From positions 31,093,547 through 31,157,546 of the forward strand of contig OY978527.1 of assembly GCA_963854835.1 (NCBI GenBank): a DNA stretch of 64,000 bases, read 5' to 3'. The notes beneath the pieces were generated by a model. The model did no database searches. It had not been told where the DNA came from and was given only the letters and a program-made list of their open reading frames with translations. Position numbers and translations under genes: made by a program. Shown here in pieces: positions 35,862 to 48,800 of the stretch (position 1 is the first letter of the stretch; each line of letters starts with the position of its first letter). The DNA is from Megamerina dolium (taxonomy: Eukaryota > Arthropoda > Insecta > Diptera > Megamerinidae).

Positions 35862-37570
35862 ATCTACTTATCAATATTTACAATAGATGCCAATAACTGA
35901 AAACATTTGTAATTTTTAAAAAACTGTCGCCAAACATTTTTATTAAAATCGAAAAATGTTTGAATTTTAGATTTTCATGTCGAAAACTCGAAATATTTTC
36001 ATTCATAAATTGTAAGATTATCAAAGCTCATACCAGAAATGATTGAATTATGGAAATTTCGAAATGTTTGAAAGACATTAAATTAAGATGACGTTATATG
36101 CACAAATGAACGATTCTTTGTGAATAAAGTTTTCAGACGACTTTTTTCTTTTATTTTAGGCTACATATTGCTTGAAGGAAGTCATTTAAAATGATCAATC
36201 ACATCCGAAAAATGGTAGACCATCTTAATTAATCGGACAAAAATGCAATTTTTTAAGGCATTTGATCCCAGCGGTGCGGTTCTTGGGTTTTGTCTCACTA
36301 CATATGTTACTAAATGACGGAAGTTACCCGAACACGAATGGACCTTCAACTTCAAACTCCAAAACGGATAATTTCAATTGATTTGTAGCATATCATATTT
36401 GTGCAATAAGCTCTTTGAATGTATATACATACTCACAAATTTACGAGTACACATATTGTGCAATTTAAAAGAATTTTTCAAATTGGAATTTTCTTGCAAG
36501 TACATACCCTTGAGATTCGCGTACCACAAATTGAGAACATATGGGGTAAAGCTATATGTAGAAACGATTATAAATAAAATATTATAGTACAACTTTTATG
36601 CATAACAAAAAATGAACAGAGAACAATCCATAACCATTTCTTTTGTTCTGCTCTTATGGTCTATATAATTGAATGAATGTAATTTCATATTGGGTATGTT
36701 TTAAATAAGTTGTTAACAAAGCACGTTAATCGATTGCTGTTGATCGAAGTTATATAGATGTTTGTAGCTACAATGTGCGCATTTTAAACTCATGCCATTT
36801 GGAATATTCGAAACATTACAAGGTAGCACTCCATACTACATAGTAGAACTTCGAAGGGTGAGCTAACTAACCACCGAAGCAGGTAAGCAACTGACCACGC
36901 AGACCTGGCTAACAAAGGCATGCATTACGTTGGTATTATTACGTACGTATAGGGTCTAATTATTGTGGTAGGCCTTTGAGGTATAATTTGCCTGATTGAT
37001 TTACATAACGATCGAAAATGATCAAGACATTAATTTTTTATTAACATTTTACGTAAATATCATGTGATGGTGCAATTCATAATAACGATCACCACGATCT
37101 GCTTGCTTGCAGAAAATAAGTGTGTACATAGATGTGCCTGGTTACACACTCCATATTTTGTTATTGTTTTCCTGTTTTTTTTTTCTTATTTTTTGTTTTT
37201 AACACGATAGTCTTTACAATTATCTCTGTGATGGGGTAAACAATTTAATTTTTTACTTTATAAATAATATTGAAAATATTTGATCTCTTGTGTATCCAAG
37301 TATGTAGTCCTCCTATGTATGTATCACAAATTAAGAAATTCAATATAAATGAAATGATTCATAAAGTAACCAATTGGCGTATTCGTGAGGGTTAAAGGGA
37401 TAGATCCTTCGCTCCCTTAGGTAACGGACAAATCCATTATAATTAATACGAGTATAATACAGACTTCTTCGAAAAGGCATACATTATTATACACAGAAAA
37501 TTCTTTTATAACTTATGAAATATAACCTGTAAAGCATTAGTCTGTACCGGAAATTCTAAATTGTTTCAGC
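35862..37570. other. AT-rich non-coding stretch, no gene seen
   Basis: No coding motif, RNA gene or transposon end recognised. Short open frames overlap on both strands. Confidence 0.55.
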
Positions 37571-37577
37571 TCTCACC

Positions 37578-38478
37578 ATGGAGTGGCCAAATAGTGAGAA
37601 CCGTATCGCTGTTATATCATTATTTTAGTGTAAAATGAAAAAAAGGGATTTTTTTAAAACGCTCCGCACGCTCGGGATTAGTCGTATATTCGTCTACCGG
37701 TACATAAAACTGCTTGACAGAAAGGTGATGTTGAAGACTGCCACAGATAGGGCCGTCTGCGAACACTTCCAACGCGGCACACCATTAAAGCTGTCAAATC
37801 AAGAATTCAGCGAAATTCGCTCCGAAAGCAGAAAATCCTGGCCCGGCGGGAAAACATGCAGACGTCTTTTGGTGAAGCACTCTGATAACTACAAAAAAAT
37901 ATTGTTTAACGATGAAAAAATGTTTACAGTGCAGGAAAATTGAACAAACAAAATGATAGGGTGAGTGCACTATCATCTAAGAAAACATCTGAACTGATTC
38001 CAAGGGTAGAAAAGGATCATCATCTAGCTTAAGTCATGGTTTGGTGCGCCGTCTTTTATGGTGGTGTCACTGACTTGCATTTCTGCACACAAACGGTCAA
38101 AACATGGGCAAATTTTACCAAGAAACCGTTTTGGAAGCCGTTTTGTAAAACCACTTTACCACCATCCAAACCTGACTTCAAAACAATTGACCAGCATTCA
38201 TTTCCTCTGAAGAAATACCCTCTGGTAGTCCGGATTTAAACCAGCTGGATTACAAATTTTGAACTGTTTTAGAGGACATGGTTTGCCACAAAAGATACCC
38301 TAACATTGATTCTCTTAACACAACTTGGTTTCGTGCTGTAGCCAATTTTCCAATAGACGAGGTGCGTGCGACTCTTGATGATTTGCCAGTCCGACTTAGG
38401 GCGTGCGTAAAGGCCAAATGTGTACATTTTGAAAGAATGTTTTCTTTTTATTGTATATTATACATATCATTATTTTGA
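37578..38478 (+). pseudogene. maT-like (DD37D) mariner relic, copy B
   Basis: The sequence starts MEWPNSENRIAVISLF, a stop, then a helix-turn-helix (KTLRTLGISRIFVYRYIK). It continues through KKILFNDEKMFTVQEN (first catalytic Asp), MVWCAVFYGGVTDLHFC and GSPDLNQLDYKF (third catalytic Asp, frame-shifted), and ends with EVRATLDDLPVRLRACVKAK and CVHFE. The usual QQDSAPAH box with the second Asp is missing between about 38130 and 38160, a short deletion. About four frameshifts or stops are seen. Terminal repeats were not found. Confidence 0.85.
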
Positions 38479-38599
38479 ATTTTATAGCATAAAATGTATA
38501 TATTGTACACCTATTGTATAATATCTATTATATAAATCTGATATTTTCGATTTTTAATAGCTATTTCAACTTTGACGATGGTTGGATTACATCGCATAT

Positions 38600-39160
38600 T
38601 AGTAATGGGATATACATTTGTATAGGTATACCAAGACCGTGTATACCTTCGATCGTCACGAAGGTGGTATTCATACCAGAAGTTGGGAAAAGGTGCCTCA
38701 TTATCCTCAAACGTTTTGGCCAATCTGCTTACATCATTTGTATTAAACAAGGAATTAGACAACTTTATACGAACAGAACATCTAGAAAGCGACTGCATTT
38801 TAACCAACGTATATACAGAGCGGATATATCAACTAATACTGCTCCGTTTTGATTGAAGGAATAGGTGCTATGTGCATTTCTGGATAAGAGGAAGCACATA
38901 ACTCACCTGGATGATATGAATACTAGGAATGTTGCAATCTCAATAAATGAGACACCTCTTACTACCACTATGATGTGGAGCTTGGTAGCTGATGAACTGC
39001 TATGGAAGTTAACCTATCATATTATCCTATCATATTCTACAAAGAATATACAAATGACCTTGTCATAATTTGCAGAGGGAAAACCCAATAATGGGAAAGA
39101 GTCCAACATGAACTGAATGTTACTAGACTGGACCTAAGCGTAGGAAATAAATCGCAAATT
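38600..39160 (+). mobile_element. I-like non-LTR retrotransposon relic (RT)
   Basis: Blocks in shifting frames read VTKVVFIPEVGKR (about 38655), KRFGQ..ICL (fingers), AFLDKR (38872) and MMWSLVADELLWKLTYHII (39000 area), which corresponds to the motif-B helix before YADD. They continue into MGKESNMN and LDWT. The order fits RT fingers and palm with the catalytic box lost. Clade I or LOA is inferred from the LLWxLVVDELLW pattern. Confidence 0.7.
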
Positions 39161-41165
39161 TCGAGTCATCGATTTTAATGAATTTGGTACAATTTTACAT
39201 TGAATTGTCTAACTGAAACAAATTCAATTAAGCAATGTTTGTACAAAGAATCTCCCCACGGCCGTGGCATCGCTCATCAAAGTCAAAGAAAAGAAAAATC
39301 ACTATAATTGTATTTTTAAATGTAAACTTCAAATCATACACATTAAAAAATGTCTTCCCTTTGAAAATCATATTTTAGTTCAATAAAATTAAATTCTTAA
39401 GCCACAATTTGAACATTTTCAAAATTCAAGCTTCTGTTGTGCAAACCATTTATTTCCAATTTTAGCTATCTTCTTTATTGTGCTATTTATTTCAATGTGA
39501 TTGCATAAAAATTGTCAGAATGGTACCAAAAACATTCAAACGTGTCAAAATGAATGGTTATTTGAATTTTTGTCATTGGCGAAGTTATGGCTCACTAAAT
39601 GAATCCTATACACGGTGTAATGGATCATAATATGTATTTATTACAGTTTGAAATGCGTGTTATCAAATAACGGCATCAAATATGATTTCATTCCTATTTT
39701 CCGGGACATTCTCTTATAAAATCTCTAATCCCTTTTTAAGCTTCAACATTAGTCAGCCATCAAGGGTGCCATTCTCTAGAAAATGGCTGTGCATATGATG
39801 AACCTTGATGCTCATGAGCAATGAACTTAGCGAATATGCTAACCGTCTCTAGTTATACTGGCTAAAGTTAGTACCTTTGTTGTTGTTTGGCCATATATTT
39901 ATCGGTGTTAACTAAGTACAAGTGCCGAATAAAACACAGCTAATATCATATATCTTTTGCTCATATTGGTATTAAATGTGATGCCTAAAACTATGCTGCA
40001 ATTTTTACATAAATATCCACTTTTAAGTTTTTTGTTGTGCTGTTATAATCAAATAATTCTTAATTTTGAACACTATAAATAATACTACACCAGAAGCTTC
40101 TATGGAAAGCACAAATGAAAAAATAATCAAGAAATTTTCAGCAACACTAATGACATGCAGATCAATAGCAGGGAAAAATTTGTGACGCATCTTCTATAAT
40201 TATGTATGATACATACATATGGCACCGTCACACAGTATTGCATCCCCATATACTATAGCGGAAATAAAATAGTAAACTTGGTTTAATTTCAAAAATGGTG
40301 CATCTACCAGAGCTAATTTACAAGATAAGTGTTATTCCCAAATTAATTAAACAGACAACTTTTCTCACTCTTTGAAACTTTAAACTCTCTTATTCTGGTT
40401 CATTTTCTTTAAGGTTGTATTGCACACAAAGTGTCCTGTGGGGAATATGTTAAGATTTCAGAAAGGTTGAAATCACTCGTTGAAATAGGTGAAAAACACC
40501 TAAAATACGACAGTTTTTATTCTAAATAAAATCGGTATATTTTTCCCATAAGTAACGTTGGTTTTGAAGTTTGCACTTTGAAGACTCCAAGACATAAATA
40601 AACATTAATATTTTTCAAAAATATTTAACACTTGGCAAAGTGTTGGTATCTGCTGCAATTGTCATCAAATTTTTTTAAACTATAGTCACCACAATCTTGA
40701 AGTTGCTTTACAGGCACTTGTGAAAGTCACACTCTGAACATCTGCATACAGAACAAACCGTATTGGAATGCGTAGGGCAGATCAATTGTACGCACATTTT
40801 AGAAAACTTGATGCCAAAAGACAACTTGAATGAGAAGTAGTATAACTTTACAAAAGAAAAAAAGAAGAAAAGAAATTTACAAGTGTTAATGTGTTAGTAC
40901 CCCAGCATTTTTCAAGCGGAAACACGCTATAGAAAGATGTATACACCTACACCTCGACAGAAACTGTATACTCGGAACATAGCAATTTTGACGGATGTCC
41001 AATCAGCTACTCCAACCAGTTGAATTCCAAGCTGGTTTGGGAATGCTTGCACAAAGTAAATAGCACTTGGGAAAAACAACAAAGTTACTCGTACAATTCA
41101 ATTGCTATTACAATACGAATTAAATTTTAATTTATAGAAAATAAATATACTGGGCTAGCCATTTT
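39160..41165. other. AT-rich non-coding stretch with one dispersed repeat copy
   Basis: No gene seen. 39845-39940 is the partner of 28695-28790. The rest shows no recognisable motif. Confidence 0.5.
39845..39940 (+). repeat. dispersed repeat, copy 2
   Basis: Same family and orientation as 28695-28790: GTTAGTACCTTTGTTG, TTTGGCCATATATTTATCGG and GAATAAAACACAGC. Confidence 0.6.
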
Positions 41166-41169
41166 GCGG

Positions 41170-41470
41170 TTGCGAAAGTAAACGCAAATAAAACACACTT
41201 TTGTTTAGAATTTCATCATTCAAATGTCCTCCACGGGACCTAATATAGCACTTGACCCTTGTGAGGTAATTGTCGAAGCCTCTCCGGCACATATCTCGTT
41301 CATACCTTGACGGATGTTTGTTTTCAAAGCGTTACGAGTTTGAGGAAAGGAAAAAAAAGTCCACCGGTGATAAATGGTACGATCTTGGTGACTAATTCAC
41401 ATCGCCGAAACGAGAAATGAGCCTCATCGCAGAAGACATTTCGATTTAAATGATGTCCAGCTTCGAGTAG
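41170..41470 (-). pseudogene. Tc1/mariner C-terminal remnant
   Basis: On the minus strand the text runs HLNRNVFCDEAHFSF (first catalytic Asp region) and then, after a deletion, NALKTNIRQGMNEIC and RGGHLNDEILN, the transposase C-terminus. The central catalytic segment is missing. It abuts a second, different mariner fragment on its right. Confidence 0.6.
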
Positions 41471-41760
41471 TTTTATAATTACATCGGTGTAAAACTTCTG
41501 TCATCTACTGGCGAAAAACTTGGCCACCATTTTTTTGGCGGCTGTTTTGTTGGACAATTTTTTCCCAACAAGGAGGTATTGCAAAGATCGAAACAAATGG
41601 TAGAGCAGATGGCAGTAGGTCTGAACAATACGGTGGATGTATCAAAACTTTCCAACCGAGTTCAGTCAGTTTTTGGCCAGCCATCAAAGATGTGTGCAGT
41701 ATGACGTTGTCACTTTGTCTATTGATCAATTCTGACGGATTATCTCGAATTGTCATAAAA
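41470..41760 (-). pseudogene. DD34D mariner transposase fragment
   Basis: The minus strand reads DNVILHTSLMAGQKLTELGW, then KVLIHPPYCSDLLPSALPF, which is the conserved HDN..PHTS...LGWE.L.HPPYSPDLAPSDYH block. The second and third catalytic Asp positions are thus visible, the last altered to Ala. Frame-shifted text FFASR.QKFYTD.I.KL follows. No termini are visible. Confidence 0.8.
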
Positions 41761-41764
41761 TTAT

Positions 41765-42705
41765 CAAAAAATTGTCATATAAAGGATCGAAAATGATGTC
41801 AAAATTGTAAATTTCTGATATTACTTCTTCTGATATGCATTGACTATTTTTAGATTCTTCAATTTCCTAATAATTTCTCAACTCTATCATTGATTTCTAT
41901 TTCTTATTTATAGGTATATTTATACTCAGCAAATAAAAGAATGTACATATAATACATATAAACTATCCATTAAAATGTGTTGTTGGTCTCTTGTGATTTT
42001 ATTTATTTATTAATTGTATGTATAGCATTACTTAGGAGTGTTGGATTATACAAAAGTATATAATTATAATGAAAAGGTTTTCGTATTTTGTTTGTTTTCA
42101 TTTAACAGTATGTACTCTCTCTTTTACCGATTATTGTTATCTTTATTATTTAACGCTCTCTTCTTTTGATTATTTTATATATTCATAATTATTATACATA
42201 ATTTATGTAAAAATTAAGTAAAATGTAGATTAATTTTTACGAATAAATCTCAAAAATAAAAAAAAATTATACATAATTTTCAAGTAAAATAAAAAATGTA
42301 ATAATATAATATAAAATTCACGGCTATCGCAGCTGAAAATATATAATTTTCTTTGAGGGTCTAATTATCATTAACTCCAACTTCTCTCAAATACATACCG
42401 GCAAACTTATTGCCCCTTAAATATGTATGATCTTTCAGTTTCAGCGTATCTATTTATCTGAATTTATTCCGCACTGATCAATTTAGGCATCAACATTTCT
42501 TTGCAATGGTTAGTAGAAGCATTTTTTATATAACTCAATTTCGATTAAAAATGTAGTTATTGAACTATTTCATATACAGAATAGACTCAACTAGTTGCTT
42601 ATTTTCTTTTTTTTTTTTTTTAATAAATAAATGTTATCGGTAGAGGTTGATGTCCTGTAAACTGGTAAATGATAATAATGAAGCTGCGGAGCGATCTAGT
42701 TTAAT
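41765..42705 (-). other. probable Actn 3' UTR and downstream DNA
   Basis: Following the Actn stop codon, AATAAA-type signals on the minus strand occur near 42461-42468 and 42002-42010. The true end cannot be fixed from sequence alone. The stretch is very AT-rich and contains no open frame or recognisable repeat apart from a poly-T run at 42607-42620 on the plus strand. Confidence 0.5.
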
Positions 42706-42864
42706 CTACAAATCAGTTTCACCGTACAGTGCCGTGCTAAAGGACATATAGTCCAAAGCTCCGGGTACACCATTTGGTCCTTTGTATGGTGGCATTCTCT
42801 GAATGCAATATTCAGCTTGATCTGGTGGCAGTTCCCGACGAAGTTCATCCGGCAAGATGTATGG
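42706..42864 (-). CDS. Actn: Actn last coding exon
   Basis: This 159-bp exon (52 codons plus stop) begins [20 protein letters not shown] after acceptor CCAAAAG and ends [10 protein letters not shown] then TAG at 42708-42706. The terminal ETDL fits a class I PDZ-binding motif, as in other alpha-actinins (GESDL in vertebrates). It completes the calmodulin-like C-terminal domain. Confidence 0.97.
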   Translation of the reverse strand, partial: PYILPDELRRELPPDQAEYCIQRMPPYKGPNGVPGALDYMSFSTALYGETDL

Positions 42865-45800
42865 CTTTTGGGCAAAAAGAAATTATATATGTTGATTTTC
42901 ACTTGTTACCATAACGCAGAAATACTTACTTTATCAGCTGCAAGAATTCTGAATGAGTCAATGACCTGTTCAGCTGTATCAGTATCTGTTGATTCGCGTG
43001 TCATAAAATCGAGGAAGGCATCGAAATGGACATAGCCTGTAGAATTGGGATCGACAACCGCCAAAATGCGTTGGAAATCCATTTCACCTTGTCTGTCCTT
43101 TCCAATTGAGTAACCCAATGAAACGAGACATGATTTAAATTCTTCTGGAGTTAGACGACCAGTACGATTTTTGTCGAAATGGTTGAAGCTGGAACGGAAT
43201 TCATTTAGCTGTTCTTGACTAATGCCCTTCGAGTCGCGTGTAAGAATTTGATTTTCAACTTCGTTGATATTACGATTGATTGATGTCAACAGCTGTTCCC
43301 AACCCACACGCAGTGTCTCCATTGTGTAGTTAGTGTATCGATTCTCGAAAATCATCGACTCTTGCACTGCTTGATGAATTTTCTCCAATTCCTCAATATT
43401 TGGTTTGTACGCATACACAGCCTGTTCGTATTCCTTAAGACGATGTAATTGATCCTCCAGTGAACCTTGCAAACCCATACCTATGGCTGTAACAGCATCC
43501 ATTTGACGTTCAATCCATGGACCAACAATGTTGGCCTTTTCAGCAAATTGTCTGCGCAACATTTCGTTGTTCTGTTGCTTACGTAATTCGTTGGCTAACG
43601 TCTGGTCACGTTGCGGTACCAATTGACGTACATCGTTCCATTTTCGTGTCATATCGTGGGCGGTCAATGTACTATAAGGATTCTCTAAACCGCCAGGTAT
43701 TTGATGCTGCTTCACGATCGATTCTACTTCACGTACCAAGTTGACAATCAAATTGAACTCCTTATCAGCCTCTCCCAAAGTGGCCTTGAACTGATCGTGC
43801 GCCTGAATTAAACCTTGGATTTCTTCCATGGTATGCACAATAAACATATCGACAAGATCTTCACGAGTACCATCCAACCAGTTATTAAACGGAGCTGCAC
43901 GCTTAGCAAATTCCAAATGAAGAATATCAATCTTTTCCAAAATGCGTTCAGCTTCATCCAGAGCAGTGCGACGGCGTTGAGTCAGAGCTCCTAACCGATC
44001 CCATTGATCGCAAATACGCTGACAGCGGGAATTTACTGAAACACAATCGTGGTATTCGAGAGTGCTGAAATGAAGGAGAGATTTACAAATACAATACAAA
44101 AGTAATAGTGAATACGTGTAATCCCCACATGAACTAAACTACTCTTTTTCTGTCTGCAAAATGCTACAATGCAATATTCATTTTGAAAATAACATTTCAA
44201 ATCTGACGTCTTGGTGAGAAAAACTAAAAAAAAAGTACAAGCGCGAGCTCATAAAGCCCCCTAACAGCAAAGAGATCAAATACTGGTACCTCAATTATAA
44301 TAAAAACTTAAACTGGCAGAAACACATCAAGAGCGTGCAAAGAAAGCACCTTTTGCATGCAAGTTAGCAGAATATATTTCGTAAGAACATCAGTGGTTCA
44401 CGCGATAAGTGTACGATCATATGGTCTTATTATTTGAGAGGCGGCTCTAGAAAATTATCAGGTTGAGGGAAAACGCTACAGATTCCCATTATATCTCGTT
44501 ATCGCATATTTAAGAAGATGATGTTCAGGGCTTTTATGGGACATTGGGGACGGTGGGACATTGCTCTCTTTGATCTAAGTGAGTGCAGGTGTAGTGTTTT
44601 GTCCTGTGCATCAAGACTCACTACTTGCACAGTCAATTAGGTAATTTTTCAGAGAATATGGGTGACACTAGTGAGGAGCAAAGTGAGCGTTTAAATCAGG
44701 CTATTAAAATAATGGAACATCGTTACCAGGGAAGACGTTATATTTATATGATGGCTGACTATTGTTGGGCTTAATAAGAGATCGGGCTCCAGGTATTCAT
44801 AATAGAATGTCCTGGGAAAGGAACTTTGTAAATGTAACATTGTAAAATGATCAACAAAGATGGAATCATATTTGTAACCATTATGTAATACACACATTTT
44901 AAACTGTAACAAATACATATTCGGATCCATTACTCTTCATACAGAATTTCATTAGCGAGTCATCTGTTTGTCAAAAACAAAAGTTCAAATAAATATTCAT
45001 TTTGACATATCAGATTGCTGTTGATACCATTTTGCAAATTCTTAGAGACAGGCTGGGTCGGCTGGAATCCGATTCCGATCTCGAGGAGTGACTGTGATGT
45101 ACTCTGAGCAGTTGTATGCTCCAAGTTGGCAATTTATATTTTTTTCACTGTCATAAAGGGTTTTCCATTAGGTACATAACAATTTCGTATCTTTATATGA
45201 ACGCACCCTTAAACTTTTTTAATCAACTGTTAATGTCAAAACGTTAGTTAAAGTCAACATTTTCATCATGGAAAAGTTCACGAACCAATAACGTTTGGAA
45301 ATTATTAAAAATTACTACCGAAATTCTGAGTCAGTGGTCGCAGCTTTAAGAGCGAAAAATCATCTTCAGCGATGAAGCTCATTTCTAGCTCAATGGCTTT
45401 GTCAACAAGCAAAATATGCGTTATTGGTCAGCAACAAACCCACAAGTGCTTCTTGAGACACCGTTGCACCCGCAAGAAGTTACTGTTTGGTACGGTTTTC
45501 CTGCGATTGGGCCGTATTTTTTCGTGGATGAAAGCGACCGTCATGTTACCGTCAATAGAGAGCGTGCTATGTTGGAAGATTATTTGTGGCCAGGATTAGA
45601 TGAAGTTGACATCAGCGATATGTGGTTTCAACAAGACGGTGTCACTAGCCACACAGCACACGTCACAATCGATTTATTGCAAGGCAAATTCGGTGAACGT
45701 GTTATCTCGAGAAATGGTCCAGTCCAATGGCCGCCTCGTTCATGCGATTTAACACCATTGGAGTTCTTTTTATGGGGCTTTATCAAATCACTGGTCTATG

Positions 45801-48800
45801 CCAAAAAGCCAGCAACTTTAGACGAGCTCAAAGACAACATCCAACGCGAAATTGCCAACATTCCGGTCGAAATGTGTGCTAGAGTGGTGGAAAATTGGGT
45901 CCAAAGAATCGACCGCTGTAAACGGGCTCATATGACCAAAATCGAATTTCATTCATAAAATGTAATGCTTGCAATATATCCACAATAAATTTGAACTCAA
46001 TATCTCAAATATTTCTGTGTTTTATTAATAGATAAAATTGTTATATCCCTAATGGAAAACCCTTTATATATGTTTTATTTTTTAGCACATGAAAGAGATT
46101 TGTAAGCGGCTCTGATAATGGTGCAGAAACCTCAACCCATTACACCGAACTGCTAGCAAAGAAAACAGAGAACGTGAGATCGCATCTGCAAACCAGACAA
46201 CCTACCTTTTATTCAAGTTTACCAATCGTTTTTCTTGTACCCACACAAACGCTACAAAACACACTAAAAAATGCTTATCCTTTACCACAAAAGAGGGAGA
46301 AGAAGCTCTCTTTAACTCAAGCGGCCAGACCTAAAACTATGTACTTTGTGGCAGCACCACTAATCATCAATCACCAGCATCATGAGATTGCCGAGGCTGA
46401 TCAGGCATGAATTTGACTTCATTGATGGCTTTTTTATAATTCTATCGATATACAGATAATTATGCTTACTTCAATTCCTGTGCAATAGCGGCAATTTGTT
46501 CGACACGGTCTTGATGAGCAGCCAAATCAGACTCGAAAGCTTCATGCTTCTTTTTCAAAGCTTTCAGTTCATACAGTTTGCATTGACGGAAATCAGATGA
46601 TTGTAACATTTCCTCTTTGCCACGTGTCCAATCTTCATGGGCATCTGCCTATAATAATCAAATCACATCTATACGTTACACACGCAACAACTCAGAATTT
46701 TTAATAGAATTTCTCACTTTATGCTTAAACTTCTGAGCTAAATGTTCTAAGCGTTCCAGACGCATAGTCTCTGCCAAAAGCCACTCTTCGAATGCTTTTT
46801 CGGCTAATTCCAAACCCTTCCATGCGTTCGATATGTCTGCAACCGTTTTACCTTCAGTTGGTAAATAAGCAGGCCTATTGGAAAGACGTAATTTTGTCTG
46901 TAAAGTATTAAAATTTGTTTCAAGTTTTGCTTTCTGCTCAACGCGTGGTGGTTTGTGTTTGCGACGATATGTGCGATATTCTTCAAGTTTCTTCTGAACT
47001 CCGGCCAATGAATTATCTGCTTGACGAGAATTTAACCATGGCATCGTACGACGTATCCATTCAAGAAGCTGTTTGAGTAAATAAACAAACAAATTATATG
47101 ACCTGTCTACTTTCTACAAACTAATATTACTACTTACATCACTAGCCAGACGTTCGTATTCTTCCATGAGGCGCTCATTTTCTTGATTCACTTTTAATAC
47201 TTTGCAAATACGATTTGCGGCAGTTTCAGCCTGGTACGATATAAAAACCCAAAGAATATATTAAATAATTGCCAATACCATAAATTGTGGTGTAATAGTG
47301 TGTTAGTAAGGAAATAAACAACATCAAAATATAACGGAACATTTAATGAACAAAAAGAAAAACAGCAATGTTATCTTGGCAAAGTTAAAATGTTTAATCA
47401 AGGCCTCATAATAAAGAACGTAAGCTTTTTAAAGAAATTTGTTTTCAATAAGACCATATTAAGCTTATTATAGTTTCAAACGAATCAATACACAGAAGTA
47501 AAGTGTCAATACGTATTTTTGTTTTTTGGGATAATAACATTCTAAGATGCAAAAATAACGTATATTTTAATATACCAACTTGTTCAAAAATTGACACATA
47601 GCACGCAACAAATAACTAATTCGATTAATAATATTTTCAAATTGACATCTTTTGTAAAAATTAGAAAACGATGTTTACTTGAACAATGACTAACAATAAA
47701 TTCCAGCAATTTAGTCATAGTCACTGATCTGAATTGCTGGACATAAAGTCTCGACCGTCTACAACTTAGCTATAAATGGGCTTCATAGTTAAAAATTGAT
47801 TTAAGTATTTGTTGTTGTTTTTTTTTTCTCCCTCATTTTCATGTGCTCTTTAAGTACTCAGTATTCCAGTACCATAGCTTTTTTTTACAGCTTACGTTCA
47901 ATACTATTGGCTTATTCTATTCTTTTAAACATAAATATACTTCGAAATGTAATCCTGTTACTAAATTCCTGTAAGTGATATTATTTAGCTGTGCCATTTT
48001 TGCTAATTATCAATAACAAAAATGTAATAGATACAAAGATACAAAAAAGTAATAATAGCTACGTGTACTTTATGAATTTTACGGAAGAATGTTTTTTAAG
48101 TTTCCGAGTGAAAGCGAAAAATCATCAAAAAATCTCAAAAACTATTGACAGCAACCGAAATGTACTCGAGAACCAGATAGTATCAAATAATATAAGGTAT
48201 CTGGGTTCTTTGTTTCGGACTTATGTAGCTGTACCATATTCAAAAGATTATTCACAAATTGTATTAATTTGTAATTTGTAACCTACAAGAATAATTGAAG
48301 TTACGAAATCATTTCCAATACAAAATACTTCAAGGAATGCCGCCCTTTAATTGATTACAATCAATTAAAGCGGATGCAAGTAAGTTTAAGTTTAAGTTGA
48401 TATATCATATAAACAGAATTCATAAAATTAAATTTGTTTTCGATTGTAGGCAAAAAGAACACAGCTATGGTTTAAATAAAAGCATAAACCGACCTTTTGG
48501 GCACCACTAAAACAATGATAATAAGAGGACACATAAGTCATTACAGCTCTTTCATCGGGTAATGCAGTATTGTGTAGGTCTATTAGAAGCAATTAAAAAA
48601 AAGCAACGAATTATACAAATTTGTTAGTATTTCAGTAAAGGCAAAAGTAACAAAATAAGTTGCAATCGTTTATAAAAACAAACAAGTTTTATTACAATAA
48701 TCATTTGCATGCAGTCCTCAATGGAAGGAATTCTTTATTATTTTGCAGTAAAATTTTTAACCTCATTTAATCAACTACATTTCAATTGTAACCTCCTAAA

